Assembly (NCBI GenBank): GCA_022572285.1
Contig: JACZWF010000037.1
Location: 1 to 10,088 of the forward strand
DNA from: Nitrososphaerota archaeon
Lineage (GTDB): Archaea > Thermoproteota > Nitrososphaeria > Nitrososphaerales > UBA57
Reading direction: 5' to 3'
DNA length: 10,088 nucleotides
Shown here: positions 1 to 5,973 of the stretch, piece after piece
Layout of the letters: each line of letters opens with the position of its first letter
Position numbering within the stretch: the stretch's first letter is position 1
Program-made: the position numbers and the translations under genes
The notes under the pieces: model-generated
Told to the model about the DNA's origin: nothing
The model's input: the letters and a program-made list of their open reading frames with translations, nothing else
The model's database searches: none

Positions 1-1130
1 TATGCTCGGATTCTTGGTAGATTCTTTCTTCGAAGGATCTCAGCAATTCCAAAAGACCAAGGGCTCTCGTCCGCCTCCCCAGAGCTCGCCAAAAATGTCC
101 GTCCCTCTGAATTCCCGCCATCCTGGAACTCTTGTAACAAGAGAGAGGTCATCACCTCAACGCCCTTTTCTAGAGGATATTCAAACAAGTTCACCCCTAG
201 GTTTTCCCTGATCAATTCCAAAAACCTCTTCCCAATTCTCGTTATCGTTTCACGATCTTTGGAAGACTCAGATACCGCACGAATAAAGAGACCCTTTACT
301 TTCCTTGAATTTAATTTCTGGATAATATTTGAGTTCTTTTCATCAACATAGTCTAGAACACTTCTAGATGGTATTGAATCTACCCAAAGTCGATTAAAAA
401 TTTGCGAAATCATTAGCGACCCGAGAAGCTGGGATTCTATCATCAGTCCCGTACCTTCAGTATTCCCAATAATCAAAATCAATTTATCGTCGACAATGAG
501 AATAGTTTGCTGTATCTCGATATCGCAGACTCGCGAAACTTCCAGTAGACTACTATCCTTAGATAATCCACCGATACAACCACTGTCAAATATAACTTGG
601 ATTTTTCCTTCAAAGATCATATCTGTGAATTCCTTTGATATCCCAGAGATAATACTTGCTCCCCATCCTGCTAGGATGCAGAATACTCCTTTTTGTGAGG
701 TGGAAAGGAGTTTCCTAACCGTAGGTTCTAGTGACTTGGCAGGAATGATTATGTTCCTACTTTCTCTGGCGATATTCTCAGAACGCATCTCGACCAGTCG
801 GTTTAGCTGGTTGATGCTCCTCCTCATCGCCTCGAGTTTGGTTTCTTCCCCTTCGATCAGTCCACCAAGGGATTTCTCGGGTGAGATAGCTTGGCACCTA
901 ATCGGCTTCCCCGGTAGGATTCTAGCGAGGTGCTTTCGTTCGAGCTTCTGGACTGTGACGTAGCACTTCTGTCGCGGGATGCCTGTGAAGTAGGACATCT
1001 CTGAGATAGAAAGCGACCCTCTCTTGACAAGGACAATGTAAGTCCGAGCCTCATAATCTGATAGACCAAAGCCCTCCAGTGACACCTTGGGATTATCAGT
1101 GCCCTCATCTGTGAGATTAATGTCCTCCAT
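1..1130 (-). CDS. TrmB-family transcriptional regulator (C-terminus cut off by window edge)
   Basis: 376 residues are readable without a stop, from ATG at 1130 down to position 3; the gene continues beyond the left edge. Residues about 18-84 form a winged helix-turn-helix of the TrmB type: a GLSDYEARTYIVLVKRG-like first helix, then a recognition helix around IPRQKCYVTVQKLERK. A charged, probably coiled-coil linker follows (about 90-122). Residues about 125-255 fit the PLD-like effector region of TrmB proteins, ending in a typical LW-x-x-x-IP stretch (FNRLWVDSIPSR). Residues 256-376 form an extra region I do not recognise. TrmB proteins usually sense a small ligand and repress or activate transcription; no ligand can be inferred here. 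An in-frame stop upstream (1176-1178) with no other usual start codon between supports ATG 1130. It is divergent from the ESCRT cluster, so autoregulation and control of cdvB are plausible (inference). Family call is firm; target is not known. Confidence 0.85.
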   Translation of the reverse strand, partial: MEDINLTDEGTDNPKVSLEGFGLSDYEARTYIVLVKRGSLSISEMSYFTGIPRQKCYVTVQKLERKHLARILPGKPIRCQAISPEKSLGGLIEGEETKLEAMRRSINQLNRLVEMRSENIARESRNIIIPAKSLEPTVRKLLSTSQKGVFCILAGWGASIISGISKEFTDMIFEGKIQVIFDSGCIGGLSKDSSLLEVSRVCDIEIQQTILIVDDKLILIIGNTEGTGLMIESQLLGSLMISQIFNRLWVDSIPSRSVLDYVDEKNSNIIQKLNSRKVKGLFIRAVSESSKDRETITRIGKRFLELIRENLGVNLFEYPLEKGVEVMTSLLLQEFQDGGNSEGRTFLASSGEADESPWSFGIAEILRRKNLPRIRA

Positions 1131-1223
1131 GTCACCGCAACCTACGTCACTCTGGTGACAGAGATACGGCGTACATCAACCATAAGCGATGGGGTACGAT
1201 CTCCTCAACTAGGTGCTAAAATA
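1131..1223. promoter_or_regulatory. Divergent intergenic region with nested inverted repeats (candidate operator)
   Basis: This is the only space between the TrmB-like regulator and cdvB. It holds GTCAC-TCTG-GTGAC (1146-1159) and, overlapping it, CTCTG-GTGA-CAGAG (1150-1163), giving an A-B-A'-B' order of arms. A further GTCAC lies at 1131-1135. A weak TATA-like GCTTATGG reads on the minus strand at 1186-1179, resembling CTTAT boxes elsewhere in the window. No strong TATA box for the plus strand is visible. Binding by the adjacent regulator is inference. Confidence 0.4.
1211..1215 (+). promoter_or_regulatory. Shine-Dalgarno site deciding the cdvB start
   Basis: AGGTG matches the archaeal anti-Shine-Dalgarno sequence and lies 8 nt before TTG 1224. 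No comparable site precedes GTG 1155, whose own bases are part of an inverted repeat. Confidence 0.45.
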
Positions 1224-1868
1224 TTGTCTCAATTTGCTTCCAAGTGGGTATCTGATCGCCGTCAGGGTCTAGGTGAAAGAGTAAGGGATGCAGTACGGCC
1301 TGCAGGACCTTTAAAGCCTAGACTCGAAGAAGCTGTTAGACAGATTCGAGTTCAGGTGGGAAAGCTGGATCAGACCTGTGTGAAGCTCAAGGACAGGGAC
1401 AACACAATTTTCACTAGGGTTGTGTCCTCTATCCAGAAGCATGATATGTCACATGCGACAATTTATGCAAACGAGCTAGCTGAGGTCAGAAAAATGAATA
1501 AGATGGTGACGCAAGCAAAGTTGGCCCTTGAGCAGATATCACTAAGATTAAACACCGTCTCTGAACTAGGCGACGTGGTAGTGACTCTCGCCCCAGCTAT
1601 GGGGGTGATAAAAAATGTTCAGGCTGGAGTAATGAGTATTATTCCCGAGGCTGAAAATGAGATCAGTGAAATTAGCGGGTTATTAAGCGGAATACTAGTC
1701 GACGCCGGACAAATGGGAGGGTACACGCTCAACTTCAAGGCAGCTAATGAAGATGCCGAGAAAATCTTGGGAGAGGCCTCAACGGTTGCTGAAGCTAGGA
1801 TGAAAGAGAAGTTCCCCTCGCTCCCTTCCTCAATACCAGTTGGGGATCCGATAGCGGAAGGAATGTAG
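1224..1868 (+). CDS. cdvB: CdvB-type ESCRT-III cell-division protein (short form, no winged helix)
   Basis: Predicted ESCRT-III subunit that polymerises at the division site and drives membrane constriction. The sequence closely resembles thaumarchaeal CdvB as I remember it: FASKW near the N-terminus, a basic AVRPAGPLKPRLEEAV segment, then long amphipathic helices with KLKDRD, the core ATIYANELAEVRK and an LGD-VVTLAP stretch. Near the C-terminus FPSLPSSIPVGD (residues about 197-208) resembles a MIM2 motif, which binds the MIT domain of CdvC/Vps4. Start: the frame is open from GTG 1155 (237 aa), but I prefer TTG 1224 (214 aa). AGGTG at 1211-1215 sits 8 nt upstream, the protein then begins MSQFASKW as in known CdvB proteins, and 93 nt are left for the divergent promoters. 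It is followed after 92 nt by a second ESCRT-III gene. Family call is very likely; the start is moderately supported. Confidence 0.9.
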   Translation: MSQFASKWVSDRRQGLGERVRDAVRPAGPLKPRLEEAVRQIRVQVGKLDQTCVKLKDRDNTIFTRVVSSIQKHDMSHATIYANELAEVRKMNKMVTQAKLALEQISLRLNTVSELGDVVVTLAPAMGVIKNVQAGVMSIIPEAENEISEISGLLSGILVDAGQMGGYTLNFKAANEDAEKILGEASTVAEARMKEKFPSLPSSIPVGDPIAEGM

Positions 1869-1960
1869 GATCAGGAGAAGGGTCAGAGATGGTAAGGTCT
1901 TGACCCCTCTCACGTGCACGTTCTGAAATCAAAATTGAAGGAGTGTGGATGGAAGTGAGA
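1869..1960 (+). promoter_or_regulatory. Gap between the ESCRT-III genes: hairpin and 10-bp palindrome
   Basis: An imperfect hairpin has arms GGGTCAGA (1880-1887) and TCTTGACCC (1898-1906): 8 paired bases, one bulged T and a 10-nt loop. Just downstream lies a perfect 10-bp palindrome ACGTGCACGT (1912-1921), a possible protein-binding site. A weak AT stretch, AAATCAAAATTG (1926-1937), is about 28 nt before ATG 1961 and could act as a poor TATA box. Together these could give the second gene separate control within the cluster. No T-rich tract follows the hairpin, so it does not look like a simple terminator. Confidence 0.35.
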
Positions 1961-2809
1961 ATGCCATTCGGAAAATCGAAGGAGGCTATGAGAGAGAAGC
2001 TTACTTTAGCCATCCGAGGAATCGAGATTCACAGGAGACATCTGGAAAATCTTAGGATCCGTTTAGGTGGGAGACGAAGGGCTCTATTTGAGGCGCTGAT
2101 GGATTCTATAGCAAAGAGGGATGACATGAAGGCCACGGTATATGCGGATGAACACGCCGAAATCAAGAGAGTGCTAAAGGTAATAACGTCTAGCGAGGTT
2201 GCGCTGATCCAGATTAAAACTAGACTTGAAAGTATGAGTGATATAGGTGATGCATTCTATCACATGAAATCCGCTTTTGGTATGGTAAGCAAAGTTAGCA
2301 AATCGGTGGCTAATATTGTCCCTTCCCTTGAGAACGTAACGAACGGCGTGAATGATGCGATAAGCACTACTCTCATTCAGCTTGGGAAGATCTCGCCAAA
2401 TAGTCCTCTTTCTTTCAATCTTGAAAATGATTCTAGCAGCGAGATAGTGGAGACAGCAAAACGTTACGCGTTGGAGACTCAGCAGAAGCAACAGGACGTG
2501 CCACCTCTTGACGAATTAGAAACTCATCTCCCAATCCATGTGGGAGATGAAAGTTATGACAGAGTAGCAATCGCCGCCGGCGTGGGCAACTTCTCAAGTA
2601 GTTTTGATAATGAGTTCAAGCCGGCTACCCTTTCCATACCTCGAAAACGGCAAATTGAGGATCAGGTTAGAAGTTATGTTGCCAAACGTGGTGGAAGTTT
2701 TGATGTTCTTGACGCGGCATTTTCTCTGGGGCTCCCGGTGGAGGAGGTGGAGACTGCCGCGTTGACATTGGCGGGTAAGGGGAAGATCAGTTTCGGGAGG
2801 GTCAACTGA
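1961..2809 (+). CDS. cdvB: Second ESCRT-III (CdvB-family) paralogue with C-terminal winged helix
   Basis: 282 aa from ATG 1961. Residues about 10-145 form the ESCRT-III helical core and are clearly paralogous to the preceding gene: ATVYADEHAEIKR (58-70) matches ATIYANELAEVRK, and both continue into a MSDIGD / VSELGD segment. A low-complexity linker follows. It contains a proline/leucine stretch around 180-192 (VPPLDELETHLPI) that may be a MIM2-like contact for CdvC. Residues about 228-282 form a compact winged-helix domain (RKRQIEDQVRSYVAKRGG to GKISFGR). In Sulfolobus CdvB such a C-terminal domain binds the CdvA tail (family knowledge). Starts at GTG 1943 and ATG 1949 are also in frame; ATG 1961 is chosen because MPFGKSK resembles the usual start of CdvB proteins and purine-rich GGAAGTGA lies just upstream. 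The stop is 3 nt before cdvC, so the two are almost certainly co-transcribed. Confidence 0.88.
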   Translation: MPFGKSKEAMREKLTLAIRGIEIHRRHLENLRIRLGGRRRALFEALMDSIAKRDDMKATVYADEHAEIKRVLKVITSSEVALIQIKTRLESMSDIGDAFYHMKSAFGMVSKVSKSVANIVPSLENVTNGVNDAISTTLIQLGKISPNSPLSFNLENDSSSEIVETAKRYALETQQKQQDVPPLDELETHLPIHVGDESYDRVAIAAGVGNFSSSFDNEFKPATLSIPRKRQIEDQVRSYVAKRGGSFDVLDAAFSLGLPVEEVETAALTLAGKGKISFGRVN

Positions 2810-2812
2810 TAC

Positions 2813-4009
2813 ATGAGTGAAGTAGCTGCTAAAGAGATTGAGGCGGCCGCGAAGAGTTATGCATCCGAGGCAATCAGACTGGACTCGCAAGGGGCACGTG
2901 GCATGGCGATTCAAATGTATCAGAAATCAATTTCCACTCTAGTAAGGCTAGCAAAGCTATACCCTGATTATCCTCTGAACCGGATATATATTGAAAGGGC
3001 GTCGACTTATCAAGATAGGATTAAGGCGCTGAGAAGTTCCGAAGCTGGGGAAGAGCTTCCAGGTTCAACTACTGATAACTCAATGTCCAATACGAATAGA
3101 TCTGGTACGTCTACGATGGTAGCCCCACTGAAGGCAAGCTACGATGAGCTTGTTCTCGAAGAGAAACCTACAGTCAAGTGGAGTGATGTAGTAGGTCTCG
3201 ATGACGCAAAGAACGCTTTGCGTGAATCGATAACATTCCCAACAATAAGGCCAGATCTCTTTCCTTTGGGTTGGCCTAGAGGAATCTTGTTATATGGGCC
3301 ACCCGGTTGTGGAAAGACTCTTTTGGCGGCTGCTGTGGCCGCAGAAACTGATGGATATTTCATTAACGTTGACGCGGCTACCATCATGTCGAAGTGGCTT
3401 GGCGAGGCTGAGAGGAATGTGGCTAAGATCTTCTCTTCAGCAAGGAACATGCTTCAAAACGGAAAATCGGCGGTGATTATTTTCATAGATGAGCTTGACT
3501 CTCTTCTTGGATCCAGGAATCAAGAGGTCGGCGGTGAAGTCAGGGTGAGGAATCAGTTCCTCAAGGAAATGGATGGAATTGGTGACAAGGGGAAGAAGCT
3601 CCATCTATATGTCATAGGGGCAACTAACAAACCTTGGTCGTTGGATTGGCCATTTCTGCGGCGTTTTCAGAAGCGGATATTCGTCCCGTTACCCAACATT
3701 GATGCTCGAACAGAGATGCTTGAGATGTCCACCTCTCCATTGCATATGAATTCCCAGGTGAAGATGTCGGAGTTAGCAGATATTCTCGACGGCTATTCCG
3801 GAAGTGACATTACGGACATCTGCCAGTCGGTTCAGCTCAGAGTAGTCTCCGAATTATTCCAGGCGGGGCAAGCCTCCGATGCTGAGAGTAGACCTCGTGA
3901 AATCACGATTGAAGATATTAAGGATGTCTTGAAGCGAAGAAGGCCCAGCGTATCTAGTGACATGATCCGAGCATATGCTAACTGGTCCGAAAACTACAAG
4001 GCGTTGTGA
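2813..4009 (+). CDS. cdvC: CdvC / Vps4-type AAA ATPase of the ESCRT division machinery
   Basis: 398 aa. Disassembles and remodels ESCRT-III filaments by threading subunits through a hexameric pore, powered by ATP. An N-terminal MIT three-helix domain (about 5-75) would bind MIM motifs in the two upstream proteins. A Ser/Thr/Asn-rich linker (about 76-105) follows. The AAA module starts at VKWSDVVGLDDAK (121-133) and has Walker A GPPGCGKT (162-169), pore-loop residues K194-W195-L196, Walker B IIFIDELD (222-229), sensor-1 N272 in GATN, arginine fingers R283-R284 in FLRRF, and GYSGSDI (327-333) in the small domain. It ends in the conserved C-terminal helix (RRRPSV to NYKAL). All catalytic residues are present, and similarity to Sulfolobus Vps4 is high across the ATPase domain. 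GGAGG at 2796-2800 precedes the ATG by 12 nt. Convergent with aspS, 12 nt between stops. Identification is essentially certain. Confidence 0.97.
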   Translation: MSEVAAKEIEAAAKSYASEAIRLDSQGARGMAIQMYQKSISTLVRLAKLYPDYPLNRIYIERASTYQDRIKALRSSEAGEELPGSTTDNSMSNTNRSGTSTMVAPLKASYDELVLEEKPTVKWSDVVGLDDAKNALRESITFPTIRPDLFPLGWPRGILLYGPPGCGKTLLAAAVAAETDGYFINVDAATIMSKWLGEAERNVAKIFSSARNMLQNGKSAVIIFIDELDSLLGSRNQEVGGEVRVRNQFLKEMDGIGDKGKKLHLYVIGATNKPWSLDWPFLRRFQKRIFVPLPNIDARTEMLEMSTSPLHMNSQVKMSELADILDGYSGSDITDICQSVQLRVVSELFQAGQASDAESRPREITIEDIKDVLKRRRPSVSSDMIRAYANWSENYKAL

Positions 4010-4021
4010 GTTGCGGACAGA

Positions 4022-5314
4022 CTATGGGGATATTCTGTACTGGTCTCGAGGGTATAACACCACTTCTCTAATATTCTTCATTCCGGTCAACACCATCATG
4101 AATCTATCGAATCCAAAACCCCAACCTGAATGCGGAGGCATCCCCCAATCGAAGACGCTCAGGTGAGAGGAGAAACTTTCCAACGGTAACCCAGCACCAT
4201 TGATCCTTTCAATCAAGATTTCCTTTTGATGAATCCGCATCCCTCCGGAGGCCAATTCAAGAGGACCGTATTGTAGGTCGAAAGACCTTGTCAAATGAGT
4301 GTTTGGGTCTTCTGCGATGTAGAAGGGTTTGAGTTGCTGAGGCCATTTTGTTAGGAAGAAGAACGAGTTGTTTTTTTGAGCAATGATCGCGAGGCTTGAA
4401 TCGGAAAGATCGTCTCCGTAGTTTATTTCCAAATCCATCGACTTAAGGTAGTCTATGGATTCTGCGTAAGTGATTTCATCAAAAGGGGTTGTAGGGATCT
4501 TGAGATCATTTTTTAGTGTATTCAATTCCTCTTGCCTAGTATTCAAGAGTTCCTTTATGCAGGAGATGACAATTGATTCACATACTCGCATTGCCTGCTC
4601 CTCATTCATGAATGATGCCTCGATATCAACACTGGTAAATTCGTTTAGATGCCTTGTTGTGTGAGATTTCTCGGCTCTGAAATAGGTCGAAATTTCGAAT
4701 ACCTTGTCCAGAGCTATCGTCAATTGTTCCTTGTATAATTGGGGACTCTGAGCTAAGAATACGCTCTGCTCGTCAAAGTAGTTAACGGAAAATAAAGCTG
4801 CCCCTCCTTCAGCAGCTTGACCAATGATTTTCGACGTACTTACCTCTAGAAAGCCTTGTTGGAGTAGCGTGGATCTAATGGATTGAAGAGCATGATGACG
4901 TAACTTGAAGATAGCCTGGTTTCGAGGACTCCTAAGATCTAGTGCCCTTGCATCCAACCTAACATCCAGTCCGGCCTCTACCCTCCCAGTTGGATCAAGG
5001 GGGAGTGGGTGAATAGCACGCGATAAGGTCTCCAAGGCAGTGATTTTTACTTCGTAGTCGACGTGTTTAGACCTACTCCGCTGTACAGTGCCTGAAGCCG
5101 AAATCACACTTTGCTTGGACAGTTTTCTACACGTCTCATAGAGCTCGGAAGATGATGCTTCTTTCTTCAGGACAAGTTGGGAGAGACCATGGGAATCTCT
5201 AAGAGTGATGAAAACAAGAGATCCAAGTGTTCTCACATCTTCCACCCACCCAGCGACGGTAACCTCTAGGCCAAGGTCTTTCTCCTCAAATTCATCAGAA
5301 AAATGACTTCTCAT
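4022..5314 (-). CDS. aspS: Aspartyl-tRNA synthetase (archaeal type)
   Basis: 430 aa, the usual length for archaeal AspRS. Charges tRNA-Asp with aspartate in the cytoplasm. An N-terminal OB-fold anticodon-binding domain (about 1-100, with VTVAGWVEDVR) is followed by the class II catalytic domain. Motif 2 is YFRAEKSHTTRHLNEF (211-226) and motif 3 is GWGFGFDRF (397-405) with the ATP-binding Arg404. AEGGAALF and LAQSPQLYKEQL are typical of AspRS. Oddities: the near-invariant motif 1 proline (…HTPKI in relatives) is Ser161 in EVSTSKII. By recalled alignment with Thermococcus AspRS, the two residues that set discrimination between tRNA-Asp and tRNA-Asn (Trp26, Lys85) correspond to Glu25 and His84, so it is unclear whether this enzyme also charges tRNA-Asn. 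ATG 5314 has a TATA-like box about 33 nt upstream. Function call is firm; specificity is open. Confidence 0.96.
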   Translation of the reverse strand: MRSHFSDEFEEKDLGLEVTVAGWVEDVRTLGSLVFITLRDSHGLSQLVLKKEASSSELYETCRKLSKQSVISASGTVQRSRSKHVDYEVKITALETLSRAIHPLPLDPTGRVEAGLDVRLDARALDLRSPRNQAIFKLRHHALQSIRSTLLQQGFLEVSTSKIIGQAAEGGAALFSVNYFDEQSVFLAQSPQLYKEQLTIALDKVFEISTYFRAEKSHTTRHLNEFTSVDIEASFMNEEQAMRVCESIVISCIKELLNTRQEELNTLKNDLKIPTTPFDEITYAESIDYLKSMDLEINYGDDLSDSSLAIIAQKNNSFFFLTKWPQQLKPFYIAEDPNTHLTRSFDLQYGPLELASGGMRIHQKEILIERINGAGLPLESFSSHLSVFDWGMPPHSGWGFGFDRFMMVLTGMKNIREVVLYPRDQYRISP

Positions 5315-5343
5315 GGTCTAACTAGTCAGATGAAAAAAGGGCC

Positions 5344-5351
5344 AATAATTA
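5344..5351 (-). promoter_or_regulatory. TATA-like box of aspS
   Basis: TAATTATT on the minus strand, centred about 33 nt before ATG 5314, predicting a leader of a few nucleotides. It lies in the 83-nt gap after the upstream KH gene. Confidence 0.45.
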
Positions 5352-5375
5352 GTTTAGCTGCCTGACCCTCTAAAG

Positions 5376-5404
5376 AACCAAGAAAATCAGCTTTAGGCTA
5401 AGCT
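5376..5404 (-). terminator. Possible terminator of the Zn/KH gene
   Basis: On the minus strand a short hairpin (AGCTT arms at 5404-5400 and 5393-5389) straddles the stop codon and is followed by the T-rich stretch GATTTTCTTGGTTCTTT. A second run of six T's lies at 5338-5333. Archaeal termination mainly uses U-rich tracts, so either could act; weak evidence. Confidence 0.25.
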
Positions 5405-5907
5405 CTCTCGAACTCTACCAACAGGTCTATACCCTTCACTCTCTTGACAACCGATTTAACCTCATCAAGATCTACAGGAAATCGCTCAGTCTTCCGACCC
5501 GAGATTATTGCCTTTGTCAGGCGGCTCCCGTCTGGCAACCAGACCTGGTTCACCGTAAGGATCTTGACCGGGAAAAGGAGATCCTCAAGAATTTTCCTGT
5601 CACTCGAATCGCCCTCCAATAGCCAAACTTTCTTTCCGAAGACTTCTTCTAGTTTTGTTTTTAATAATGGTTCTCTCCTAATTGATATGAGATCTGTGGA
5701 GCCTAAAACCAGTACGGTGGATCCATTCACATCGTAAGCTCGATGTAAGGAAACCCCATCTAACTGAGGATGTTTGTTTGCGAAATTAACAAGTCTAGTA
5801 GAGGCGTCCACATCTGATTTCGATATATGTCCGGACCTCAGCTTACCTTCGCACTTGGCACACAAGATCCCAGTCTTTGCATCGAAGGCGCAAATTGGTA
5901 TCCTCAT
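5398..5907 (-). CDS. Zn-ribbon / KH-domain RNA-binding protein (archaeal NusA-like family)
   Basis: 169 aa. The start MRIPICAFDAKTGILCAKC carries Cys6, Cys16 and Cys19, a likely metal-binding knuckle. The region about 60-125 has the pattern of a KH fold: VLVLGSTDLISI, a helix LLKTKLEEVFGKKVWLL, then IEDLL-type helix and strand. It resembles archaeal proteins annotated as NusA-like transcription elongation or termination factors, which are predicted to bind RNA. The GxxG loop that normally contacts RNA is not intact here (IRREPL at 76-81), so binding may be weakened or use other surfaces. The C-terminal 40 residues are basic and then acidic, without a motif I know. ATG 5907 is supported by a TATA-like box about 28 nt upstream. 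Between nnrD and aspS on the same strand; the link to tRNA charging may be only positional. Exact role unknown. Confidence 0.75.
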   Translation of the reverse strand: MRIPICAFDAKTGILCAKCEGKLRSGHISKSDVDASTRLVNFANKHPQLDGVSLHRAYDVNGSTVLVLGSTDLISIRREPLLKTKLEEVFGKKVWLLEGDSSDRKILEDLLFPVKILTVNQVWLPDGSRLTKAIISGRKTERFPVDLDEVKSVVKRVKGIDLLVEFERA

Positions 5908-5931
5908 CCGCTACTAATCGAATAGAGCCCG

Positions 5932-5939
5932 AATAAAAG
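5932..5939 (-). promoter_or_regulatory. TATA-like box of the Zn/KH gene
   Basis: CTTTTATT on the minus strand, centred about 28 nt before ATG 5907. This fits a leaderless or nearly leaderless transcript and supports that start. Confidence 0.5.
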
Positions 5940-5973
5940 GCTAACATAGGATTAGTGCTTAGTAGAGCACCCG

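Noticed and set aside
496..963. 155-aa plus-strand open frame inside the left minus-strand gene
   Set aside because: It lies opposite the TrmB-like coding frame, which has clear domain patterns over the same bases; the plus frame shows no recognisable motif.
857..1135. 92-aa minus-strand open frame from GTG 1135
   Set aside because: Arg/Ser-rich, in another frame from ATG 1130, which encodes a clear winged helix over the same bases.
4010..4021. Possible terminator between convergent cdvC and aspS
   Set aside because: Only 12 nt with no stem or T-run on either strand; any termination must happen inside the neighbouring genes.
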